Origin: Gracilaria gracilis
Taxonomy: Eukaryota > Rhodophyta > Florideophyceae > Gracilariales > Gracilariaceae
Length of the DNA stretch: 64,000 nucleotides
Direction of reading: 5' to 3'
Assembly: GCA_030374805.1 (NCBI GenBank)
Contig: JARGSG010000225.1
Location: forward strand, 806,001-870,000
The position numbers and the translations under genes were made by a program. The notes beneath the pieces are model-generated. The model was not told the DNA's origin, did not search any database, and saw nothing but the letters and a program-made list of their open reading frames with translations. Shown here piece after piece: positions 30,336-39,920 of the stretch. Position 1 is the stretch's first letter, and each line of letters starts with the position of its first letter.

Positions 30336-33300
30336 ATGGCACTCGAGTCAAGATGGAAAATATCCTTGTTCCAGTCAGCCCTTTTTTGGAATCCATGGCA
30401 ACAAGTTTCAAATCGACTACGTTTTCTTTCTTTTCCATTTTATCGCACTCGAAGAAGTCAAGTGAAATCCCTCCAAGCAGAAGAGCATAGTACCAAATCG
30501 GAGCCCCAATCGAAGCCCACAAGGAGTCCATTTGATCTTGTGTTGTTTCGTCGCTCTCGTTTCGTTGCCCATCTAAACGAATTGTCTCATCGCCAAGGTA
30601 GTTTTGTACCCCCTCGAGATGAATCTACCGCACTTGAACTGGCTCTCAAATCGGCAGGAAACGCACATGAAGAACGCGTGATAAGCTTCTTGGAGAATCT
30701 TTTGTCTACCAATGCGGTATGCATTCCGTTTGCTCATCCTGATCGTTACCAGTTGACTGTCGATGCTATTCTTCGCCGCAAACCTATAATCGCTGGCGCT
30801 GCACTTCATGATGACACCTTCGCTGGGTATGCTGATGTGCTCATTTTGTCCTCTCTTGATCCGTACCTGACAGACTCGCAGCGTGCAAATGTTGATCCAT
30901 ATTCATACATTGTGTGTGAGATCAAACTATCATCCCTTAGTACAATTGACTTTGTGCTACAGACTGCAGCGTATACCTCCATGCTCAACGATATTCATCG
31001 AGAACTGGACATCAAGCACCCAAGTCATGCATATCTCTGGCTAGGGTCACCTGAGAACCCACCTGTTCGTCTTGACTACCGCGATCTCAAGTACTTCTAT
31101 AGGAGGATGAAGAGTGATTTTCTTACGTTCACGCGAAACTTTGATGAGTGCGCTCCTCTCCTGGAACCTGATGCTCCGCTCCAAATGTTATCACCGTGGA
31201 AAACTTTTGCCAAAGAAACCCTTAGCGAAACAGATTCTCTTCATTTGATCGCCGGAATTCGACAGTCTCAGGTACAAAAGATCCGCTCCGCGTGTAATGT
31301 TTCTACACTGAAAGAATTCGCATGTATAGAAATAGATGCACTGAATGCTTTAGTGCGCCAGGGTGAGTTGAGTACCGCGTACGTAAGGCTTCAACAGCAA
31401 GCCGTTGTTCAGTATGAGTCTCGCACGAATGGACGCATATCGTTTAGAAAGATCTTTCAGCATGGACAGTGTATGCCTGCGTCCTCTGCAATAGATATGT
31501 TCTTTGATATCGAGGGATACCCACTGGTCGAAAGCGGCTTAGAATATCTGTTTGGAGTGTCTACCAGAGAGAATGGCTCATTTCAGTCGTGGTGGGCCCA
31601 CACACGGGTGGAAGAAGAATATGCTTTCACCCAACTAGTCAATTGGATCTATGAAAGGGTAAAGCAGCAAGAAAGAACTGGAGAGGGTCTGCCCCATGTC
31701 TTCCATTATGGTCATTATGAAATAAGTGCCTTGCGAAGGATTGCACTGCGAGCGAAAACTGTACAGGGTTTAGAGGCTGCAGTCATGCTGGAGCATTTAC
31801 TTGAGAAACGAGTGTTTATGGATGTTTACAAATTCATCAAGTCCGAATTGTTAATAGGCGACCCAAGCTATTCGATTAAGAGTGTCGAAAAGATTGTTGG
31901 TGTTGCTAGAGAACGAGACGAACTAGCAGATGCCCAATCCTCTGTGGCTATGTACCACGAGTGGAGAATGAAGAACTCTTCAGAAGCCCAATGCAGTTTC
32001 AATACTCCGGTTTGTGACCCGATTCTACAAGAAATTCGGGAGTACAACAAACAAGATTGCGAGAGCCTTGTTCTTGTTGTTGATTGGTTAACAAGAGAAT
32101 TTCAACCAAGAGCTCTCGAACCTTCCGATACTTCGAACAAGGACCTAGATGTCTCTATCGATGGCAATGTTGAAACAGAAAACAGCTTGATTCTTCCTGG
32201 GTCATGTGGAAGAACAATGTCTCAGAGACAAGAAGATTCAAGGGCTATTCAGAGATGCGAGAAGCTGAGCCACCTTGTGCTCCACAAAGAGTCTGATGTA
32301 CTTAGCTTCACAGCACGGCAAACTTTGTATCATCTGCTGGGGTTCTATGTCAGAGAATCGAGCCCGAGTCGCCAAGCTTTTAGGGATAGAATAGAAGCTG
32401 CTGCTTCAGGTAGATATTCAGAACTGCACAGCGATGATAAGTGTATCACAGGTTTGAGGTTGCTTGATATGAACGAGAATGGCGTGGGTCGAAGAAAGTT
32501 CGTTTTGAGATATTCGTTCCATAAGGAGCAATATACTGGTCTCTTCGAGGGTGAAAGCGTGGCTTTCGTAACCCATTCTGAAACTCTCACTGACCCAGGA
32601 AACAGAGTGAATTCAGATCCTATTCACAGATTTATGACAGTTCTGGGTTTCGAACGATTCAAAGGTGAGACTTTTGGTGTTGTCACCCTTCACTCTAAGT
32701 ACGAGGAAGGATATAGTCCTCCCAAGAACGGGTCCATCGTTAGCTCAGACGAACTCAAAATTTGTGACGCTCCGCTACGAAAAAGCATTCTACGGAAGAC
32801 CGAAAAGCTGTTTAGCGGGACGGACATGCACTCGTCTGTATCTTTATCAAGTGCATTTTTGAACCGGCGAAGACTTGATGAAGACTCGGAAGAAGATTCT
32901 CTGTGCATCCTTAGGGAGAAGAACGGACAGAGCGAAAACGTTGCTGCGTTTCTCGCTTCCCGCGACACATCGGGGGTGTTCATCATTCAAGGTCCTCCCG
33001 GGAGCGGAAAGACTTCAATGTCAGCGACGCTTATTCATAATCTTATTTCAAAGTACAATAAGACAATTGCCATAAGTTCCAATTCTCATGCGGCAATAGA
33101 TAACCTACTCAGATCTGTTGCACGACTTGGACTGGATTACTCTAATGTTTGTAAGATCGGTACAAAGTGCACAGAAGATCAAAACATTCCTTTCAAAGCA
33201 AATCTTCGAGATATGGAAGTGGTGCGAGTCTCTGACCAGGACGAAAACGTTCGATGTCGCGTTCCGCCGAAATCTTCAACCAGAACAAGGCGCAAGCGAA

Positions 33301-34361
33301 AGAGTGCAGCTCTAGTCGGAGCGACTTGCTATCAGCTCTGTCGAGAAGATAGCGAGGGTCTTTTCGATTTTCTATTTGTTGATGAGGCAAGCCAGGTACC
33401 AGTTGCCAACTTTCTCGCCATGAGTTCAAGTGCTAAATATGCCATTTTGGTTGGAGATCAACAGCAGCTAGAGATGCCCATTAAAGGAGCTCACCCAGGA
33501 GGAAGTGGGAAGAGCTGTCTCGCCTACATTGTCGGCGAGGGTGTAACCACGGTGCCTCCATCTAGAGGCTTGTTTTTGGAACAGTCATATCGAATGGCCC
33601 CAAACCTATGCCGGTTTGTTTCCAATACCTTCTATGACGGAGCCTTGTGCCCAGCGATCGTGTGTGAGAATAACAAACTGCTCTTTGAACCGAATGCGGA
33701 CTACAAACTGTGCAGTGGAGCGGGAATTCTTTACGTCAATTGCGACTCCGAGTACGAAAACCAAAGCGGGAGGTCCACCAAACTACACCAACCTGCAGAA
33801 GTGAACATTATCGCCAAACTTGTGGAGAACTTAGTAGGCTCAGAGTATATAGTCCACTCGAGAACTGGAGAACTGAAAGCAAGCGACATCCTCGTTGTCG
33901 CTCCTTATAATGTTCAAGTAAGGGCATTGCGACAAACCCTTTCTCCCCATGTTCGGGTAGGGACGGTGGACAAATTTCAAGGCCAACAGGCTCCGATTGT
34001 TGTCATTTCCTTGTGCACTGGAAACCCGAATGGGACGTATGGTGAAGAAGAAGAAGATAGTTTCGCTTCGCTGAACAACTATTCAACTTCTTGCTCTGTA
34101 CCTGGGTACTCTTCGTCGACAGAGTCAAGACGAAAGGGACTCCACTTCGCCCTACAAAAGAACAGGTTGAATGTTGCCATTTCTCGGGCGCAGTGTTTGG
34201 CAATCATTGTTGGATACTCAAACCCTTTCGCTAATATGCCTCTAAATCATCTTGATGATGTGGCCTTGATGGGTCTCTTCGAACAATTGCGAGAAGAAGG
34301 AGAACAGGTGGATATGAATATTTTGAGACGAAGCAGCAAGAGAATGTACATAACCCTCTAG
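30336..34361 (+). CDS. RecB-like nuclease fused to RNase H-like domain and UPF1-type SF1 helicase
   Basis: A 1,341-residue intronless protein. Residues 1 to about 60 are basic, aromatic and Ser/Arg-rich, and could be an organelle transit peptide. Residues about 65-290 hold a PD-(D/E)XK nuclease with Asp near 163 (GYADVLIL) and CEIKLS near 194. Residues about 385-590 hold an RNase H-like domain (DMFFDIEG near 386, DCESLVLVV at the end). Residues about 860-1330 are an SF1 helicase: GPPGSGKT (about 884-891), VDEASQ (about 1015), GDQQQL, EQSYRM, VDKFQGQQ (about 1211) and NVAISRAQ (about 1278). This order matches the bacterial TM0106-type nuclease-helicase family. It should unwind and cut nucleic acid in repair or replication. 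All key catalytic residues I can find are present. Such a protein is unusual in a eukaryote and may be acquired. Confidence 0.85.
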   Translation: MALESRWKISLFQSALFWNPWQQVSNRLRFLSFPFYRTRRSQVKSLQAEEHSTKSEPQSKPTRSPFDLVLFRRSRFVAHLNELSHRQGSFVPPRDESTALELALKSAGNAHEERVISFLENLLSTNAVCIPFAHPDRYQLTVDAILRRKPIIAGAALHDDTFAGYADVLILSSLDPYLTDSQRANVDPYSYIVCEIKLSSLSTIDFVLQTAAYTSMLNDIHRELDIKHPSHAYLWLGSPENPPVRLDYRDLKYFYRRMKSDFLTFTRNFDECAPLLEPDAPLQMLSPWKTFAKETLSETDSLHLIAGIRQSQVQKIRSACNVSTLKEFACIEIDALNALVRQGELSTAYVRLQQQAVVQYESRTNGRISFRKIFQHGQCMPASSAIDMFFDIEGYPLVESGLEYLFGVSTRENGSFQSWWAHTRVEEEYAFTQLVNWIYERVKQQERTGEGLPHVFHYGHYEISALRRIALRAKTVQGLEAAVMLEHLLEKRVFMDVYKFIKSELLIGDPSYSIKSVEKIVGVARERDELADAQSSVAMYHEWRMKNSSEAQCSFNTPVCDPILQEIREYNKQDCESLVLVVDWLTREFQPRALEPSDTSNKDLDVSIDGNVETENSLILPGSCGRTMSQRQEDSRAIQRCEKLSHLVLHKESDVLSFTARQTLYHLLGFYVRESSPSRQAFRDRIEAAASGRYSELHSDDKCITGLRLLDMNENGVGRRKFVLRYSFHKEQYTGLFEGESVAFVTHSETLTDPGNRVNSDPIHRFMTVLGFERFKGETFGVVTLHSKYEEGYSPPKNGSIVSSDELKICDAPLRKSILRKTEKLFSGTDMHSSVSLSSAFLNRRRLDEDSEEDSLCILREKNGQSENVAAFLASRDTSGVFIIQGPPGSGKTSMSATLIHNLISKYNKTIAISSNSHAAIDNLLRSVARLGLDYSNVCKIGTKCTEDQNIPFKANLRDMEVVRVSDQDENVRCRVPPKSSTRTRRKRKSAALVGATCYQLCREDSEGLFDFLFVDEASQVPVANFLAMSSSAKYAILVGDQQQLEMPIKGAHPGGSGKSCLAYIVGEGVTTVPPSRGLFLEQSYRMAPNLCRFVSNTFYDGALCPAIVCENNKLLFEPNADYKLCSGAGILYVNCDSEYENQSGRSTKLHQPAEVNIIAKLVENLVGSEYIVHSRTGELKASDILVVAPYNVQVRALRQTLSPHVRVGTVDKFQGQQAPIVVISLCTGNPNGTYGEEEEDSFASLNNYSTSCSVPGYSSSTESRRKGLHFALQKNRLNVAISRAQCLAIIVGYSNPFANMPLNHLDDVALMGLFEQLREEGEQVDMNILRRSSKRMYITL

Positions 34362-34554
34362 AAGTGTGAACGGGCAAGCTACACGGTACTAGAACTGTGC
34401 ATCTTACCCACGCATCTGACGTTATGGTAGTGATGTGACTTTCAAGGAAGCGGATATCGGTGCGAAAATGTTTCAAATGTCCCAACTGAGGCCCCAGAGA
34501 GAATAAGCACCTTACTGTTGACTTACCAACGATGTTCAACACGTCGCTCAAAAC

Positions 34555-36574
34555 TACACCCAGTGACTGCAAATACAGTGGGTGAATAAATAGTGTGGTA
34601 CTGGATGTGATGTGGCCCACACTATTCATGGTGCAAGGACCAAAGCTTCGTGTTTTAATTAGTGTGGGTAACAGGAACATAGTTTGCGCGGGAAATCCAT
34701 TTGGATTGCAAACAACTTGTTCCTACCCATTCCGGAGTCCACCAGAAGATCCCCGACATCAACACAATGGTGGTTCCAACGTCAGCATCGCCGATTGTCG
34801 CTGCGTTTCAGCGCGCAGCGGCTGCCCGCTTGTCGTCAATCCAATCCGCAGATCCACCACTGTCACAATCATTGCCAACAACTGATCCCAACGCGACTCA
34901 AACAACTCCACCCTCTCAACAAAAGAAGCGTAATCTGAATCAAGTGCTGCCTATTGCAGACCGCTCTAAAATTGCCGCATGGATGGTGAAGTACGATAAT
35001 GCGCATGGTCCTAAACACATCAAATCAAAAGCAGTCTTGCAGTTTCCTTCCTTATTTCGAGGCAGCCACAAAGCAAATCTTATGAAGGCCAGTCGCATTT
35101 GGCGCGACAGATTCCAGTACGTAAACGAAACAGGTCTTTCCCAAATGAGAGGATCAACAACATCAATTACTCGAAGCACATACATTGGCCTCAAGCGTGT
35201 TAATTTAAAAGCACGCAGTGGGAGAGGGAGAAAGCCGAGAAAGTGGGTGAGTGACTTGCATGCAGATATGCTCTCAGAGTTTGACAGACTCCGTAAGCTT
35301 GGAGTGAAATTTAATTGGCGAACGTTGCAGACAATGGCAATCACCCTCATCGAGGAGTCCCAAAAGACTTCGTATCACAAACATGCAGTGGATCCTGGAA
35401 GTGAGAAGCTGATCTCAAGTTGCATAAGTAGGAGGTGAGTTCAAAGCTTTACTGATCGATACCGAATCGTCAGCCGAGCTCACACAGGAAAGCACCTATT
35501 ATTTCCAGAAAAGAGAGATTTCGTTCACAAAGAAGTGGCGTATCATCTGGGACGTATTTCACGTGCATTCAAAGATGGTTCGTTGAATGAAAACGATGTG
35601 CAGAATGCTGATGAGACGCACTTCTTCATCAATATGGATAACGGTAGGACTTTGGGCTTTTGTGGTGAAATGGAGGTTAAGTATTCTGATGTCGTAAGCG
35701 GTGGTGAGGGAATGACAATGGTTGTTCGGATTAGTGGGGGAGTTGAAGCGAAAATCCAACCTGCGCTGATGGTGTTCCAAAATCAGAAGCGGTCGTTTCC
35801 CATTAGGGGTGTCCCCGATGATGTTCCTGGCGTATCTTATAGGAGTGGGCCAAAAGGATGGATTGACAAATTCGTTATGAAGCAATGGTTTGAGGAGAAG
35901 AAGGTCATTGATAAACTTCCGAACGGACGAAAACGTGTTCTCTTTGTGGACAATTGCAGCGGACATAATATGACTCCAGAACTGAATGAAGCAGCATCCA
36001 AAATCAATACGGAGATTCGTTACTTTCCACCGAATGCAACAGATTTAATTCAACCAGCTGATTCGTTCATCATACAAAAAATAAAGTCGGCTTAGAACGC
36101 AAGGTGGGAGAAGTACAAAATGGAGATGATCAAGAAAGGTTCCTGGTCATCGTCGGGGAAAGTTTTGAACCCCGGTAAGAGCTACTTTCTGCGCCTCGCT
36201 GCACTGGCAATTGCGGATGTCAATCGCCAGAGAGACGTCGATGGCTTAACTTACGCTCGCAAAGCGATGATAAGAACTGGTCTATCACTTAACGTGAACG
36301 GATTGTGGGAAGAGCGTCAGCTCTTTCCCGAGCTGCAGGAGATTGTTCGTAAGCACCGTGCGCACTTCGATGGTGCACCTGTGGAAGTATGAACTGATGA
36401 AGACGCCCACACTATTTACTGCAAGTTAAAATAGTGTGGCCCACGTTAATTGCGTTGGAACCACAAATAAAGTGGTACCTTTGATTATGTGGCCCACCTT
36501 ATTTTGTGTTTCCTTCGCTCTAAAGGAGCTTCATCAAATAGTGTGGCCCACAGTATTTGCAGTTACTGGGTGTA
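34555..36574. mobile_element. Complete pogo/Tc1-type DNA transposon with TA target duplication
   Basis: The element spans 34557-36572 (2,016 bp). The left end CACCCAGTGACTGCAAATAC pairs with the inverted right end over 26 bp with two mismatches, and TA lies outside both ends (34555-34556 and 36573-36574). Several copies of TAGTGTGGCCCAC or its complement (near 34609-34625, 36398, 36432-36444 and 36539-36551) form subterminal repeats, possible transposase binding sites. It lies 194 bp downstream of the nuclease-helicase gene and only about 105 bp from the next element. Confidence 0.9.
34701..36392 (+). pseudogene. Broken pogo-like transposase with two in-frame stops
   Basis: One frame runs from about 34701 (another ATG at 34764) to the stop at 36392, about 560 codons, interrupted only by TGA at 35436-35438 and TAG at 36093-36095. 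Before the first stop is a basic DNA-binding region with a helix-turn-helix pattern. After it comes the DDE domain: NADETHFFIN (first Asp), VDNCSGHN (second Asp) and FPPNATDLIQPADS (third Asp), as in Tigger/pogo transposases with a CENP-B-like N-terminus. Both stops stand where related proteins usually have tryptophan, and TGG to TGA or TAG needs a single change each. The copy cannot make full-length enzyme but is otherwise well preserved. Confidence 0.85.
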
Positions 36575-36808
36575 CGAAACGCTGACCAAAAGCTGACGGG
36601 ATGTTAACATGGGATTATCGCCTTATCAGGGTGATGATTATCTGGCGACGTACTGTACGCACCGCGTACTACGAAGGTACCGTTCCTAAAAGGCTGATTT
36701 TGGACAGGTTTTCAGAACTTTCAATTTATCTCAGAAAATATCCACTTTTAGCCTCCACAGAGCATTGCATTCGCAATCTCGTCCTCTTTTCCACACGGGT
36801 GCCGACCC

Positions 36809-38896
36809 TCAAGTGTCACCTACGACTGACGAGATTTTGAGAGGGTCGGCACTCTCCAGCGCCACACCGTCCTCAAAATCCTCGGAGAGGGTCGGTTTTG
36901 GAAACAAAACTGACCCCACCACATGCCCTACCAGCGCTCCCACCGCCTCCGATGCAGCTTCTGCCGCAACAAACGCCGAGGGAGAGAAGCTTTTCGACGA
37001 CTTCTGCATCAGCTTTCCGCGTTTCTTCCGTGCCTGCCGCATACAATCCCTTACAATGCGTCCACGAAAGATTTGCATTTGCTTCTTAGTGCGGTCTTCC
37101 ATTCGTTTGTGTTGCGCTTTGCTCTTCTGAAGTTGCGTTTTTAACTTTGCAGCCCCCTTTATGGCCCGCTCAGCCTCTCTGTGTTCGGCTTTTAGCGCCG
37201 CCTGCCGCTCTTTTTCCTTCCTTTGGAGTTGTTTCTGTTTGTATTCTTCAATCATTTTGGCGACAGTCTTCAGTTTCGCAGAAGCCCCGCAATCATATGG
37301 AACGGATTTTGGCTTCACAAAGCTTTCACCCAAAAGAACTTTCTCTGACTTTAGAGGTGTTATGCTCTTCATAATGATATTGTGAGCTGTTGTAGCACTT
37401 TCAAAAAGATTCGTGAGGTCGCGGACTTTTTCAGATTCGTTCATTGTCTTCTCAAAAATACTTCTGGCTTTCTCCAGTACTTCGGAATCGGTCTTTCGCA
37501 CCTGCACGCTCCGCAACCGCGCAGCGACTGAATCCTCTTCTGGTACAGAAACAGTGGTGAGCTCCTCCTTTTTTTCTTTAAACCTATTAGGAAATGCCGG
37601 ATTGAAAGGAAAGAGACCTGTAGACTCAAAAGATACGGATATAACGAGGACCGTTATAGTACAATGAGCGTATATCGCGCAAGCAAAGTTGAATCTAGGA
37701 GTCCGTGTCTCTGGTATGGCAGATTTGTTGAAAGAATCCCGAATATGTCGAATCGATTCCTGAAACGTTTTGTTGATCCTCTGATCGCAGGGTTGCAGAA
37801 TATGGGAGGTGTTAGCTGGCTTTATAACAGGGAGGCAGTTGTTCTTCTCGCATTCCACAACTCACTCAAATCCCTTCCGTGAAGAGTGCCTATCCATCGT
37901 CAATAGATACGATGTTGTCTCTGGGACATGCTGGCGAACAAATTTGTTCACTTGTTTCACGAAAGCGGCAAGTATTTCATTGGTCATCGACCCGTTTTCG
38001 GTGCATTTTATAACTGCGTCCTTAGGCATCCAATGTGGACGCTGAAACGGTCGGCATATGTCCTAACTCTTTTTCTATACGGCAGGTAGGGGTTCAAACC
38101 AACTGGACATGACGTTCTTCCCAGATATTATAAAGAACGGTGGTGCCTTAAGCCCCGAAGCCGAGCATACTACGACTGCGGTTATATGCTTATCAACGCC
38201 CTGCACTTTCTGTGCTACCCTGCAGCCACCGTGCTTCGATGTGGCCACGCCATAGGATTTGATTGCCTTACCCCATGTGGAATCCACAGCCGTTTCATCC
38301 ATATTCCAATCGCGTGACGGGTCGGTCAGAAGCCCTTTGTGTTCGTCTCCCAGTTTGCCAACTACATCGAAGAAGCTCTTAACATGCTCATAATTCTCGC
38401 CTTTTAGTTTGGCGTTGTCTTTGAGATAGAACGTCTTGTACGACAGCTCTCTGTGATGTGCGCGAAACGAGCGCACTGCATCATCAGATGGAAGACCTTT
38501 CTTCCAACCACGACGGGTATCCCCTGCTATATATGACATTACTTGCTTCAATGTGTCGTTGTCTACCGCAAACCCACGTTCAGCGGCTTCAAACATTCGG
38601 TCAACTATCATTTCTTCTTCCTGCGGTGTAAGGACTGTACGGCCACCTGCCCGTGATTTGAAAGCCTCCGATACATGGTGCTCGATGGCTTTCTCTTTGT
38701 TTGTGGTGATAAGCTTCTTAAGGTTGTATACCAACGTTTTGCTCAACGTCGTGTATGCACTGATCGCCCGAATTGAATGCTTTTGCTTCGTGTCTTTAAG
38801 CATAGACACTGCAAGTTGTTTCATTTTGCGTCTGTTTTCGGCCTTTTGCTTGCCTTTCTTGTATCGGCTGGCCTGTCGTCTCATCGACAGAGCCAT
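36809..38896 (-). pseudogene. Broken pogo/jerky-like transposase with three in-frame stops
   Basis: One minus-strand frame runs from the ATG at 38896 to 36809, interrupted by TAG (38075-38077), TAG (38063-38065) and TGA (37862-37864). The N-terminal part is a basic helix-turn-helix with an RSYKTF-like pattern. The first catalytic Asp is in WNMDETAVDSTWG, the second in LTMDRHSS (most relatives have Gly or Asn after Asp), and the third in PANTSHILQPCDQ. The C-terminal third is a Lys/Glu/Arg-rich helical tail typical of fungal and algal pogo elements. The TGA at 37862 stands at a usual tryptophan position. The copy is dead. Confidence 0.85.
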
Positions 38897-39014
38897 GGGA
38901 GGCTTTTGTGGCTCAGATGGAGTCTTGAGACTGGCTGTGGTAGAAGTAGGTTAAAGTGTAAAACCACCTTCTGATGAACAGGAGCTGTACAAGAACTACC
39001 TTTTTATAGATTAA

Positions 39015-39865
39015 TGTGGGGCAAAGCCGGGAACGGAAGGAAAGAACACAAACCGCGCCAGCGGCTACGCACCCAAGGTGTTGAGCCTTGCTCCCTAGTG
39101 GGGCAGAGCAGTGGCAGAACCCTCCGATGAGGCCGACACGTGCCGGGCGTAACTCCGGGCGGCCTCTTCCTGGCTTACAGACGGAGGTTGGGGGTGGCAA
39201 TCGGGGTGCCAACAGGATGGATTCCACTGGGTGTGGCGTATTCCGTAGCAAAAAGGACGAGATAGAAGGTAGCAAAATGAGCCGCACTGCGGAGCACAGA
39301 CTCGTGAGAGCTGGGAACAATCCCGAGACAAAAAGGGGCAAACCTGTACAACAGGGCGAAGTGTAACGAAGCCGTAAGACGGGAAAACAGAAAGATTGTA
39401 TGAAAGAATGCTAAATAAGAGGCCGTAACGACGGATCGGTGCTTCTCGGTGACGGAGGTGGATAACTTGTCCGGATAAGCGGCGGTATTTCCCGGGAATG
39501 GGGCAAAAGACCGTGCGCAAGCGGAACTCAAGCTAGATCCAAGGTCTCGTTGAGGTTTACTTCCCGTACAGTGGCGGCAAGTGCCGCCACTTATATACGG
39601 CTGACAAATATCACTAAAATATCTAAGTACCCGGCACGCCGGCCAACACTACCCACATGTACCTCCGTGGCACACTTGCAACGGCGCATCCGGTAATCGG
39701 GCGCGGGCATACACGTGTCGCGCCAATCCTACCCTTCATAGGCGGATCCCTAATCCGGGCCAAATAGGCAAATAGAATTCATAATAGTAGGACGTTCAGC
39801 CGAAAATAACAACGGATATATGAGTGGCATCCTCCTCAGTCCCTGCCAAGGGCAATTGCTCTACA
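39015..39865 (-). repeat. 3' LTR of the Ty3-type element
   Basis: This 851-bp copy is nearly identical to 49691-50541. It starts TGTGGGGC and ends TACA. It includes a perfect inverted repeat (GTGGCGGCA, two-base spacer, TGCCGCCAC at 39571-39590) next to TTATATA. Confidence 0.95.
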
Positions 39866-39877
39866 TCTCCCCCTTCT
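39866..39877 (-). other. Polypurine tract of the LTR element
   Basis: Immediately inside the 3' LTR the minus strand reads AGAAGGGGGAGA, a purine run in the place where plus-strand DNA synthesis is primed in LTR retrotransposons. Confidence 0.75.
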
Positions 39878-39920
39878 CAGGCTGAAACTTCCAACTCGTT
39901 CGGCTTCCTCACCTCCCATC

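Noticed and set aside
39015-39531. ORFs of 90-140 codons inside both LTRs
   Set aside because: They occur identically in both LTR copies as open frames of non-coding repeat DNA, overlap on both strands and have no domain.
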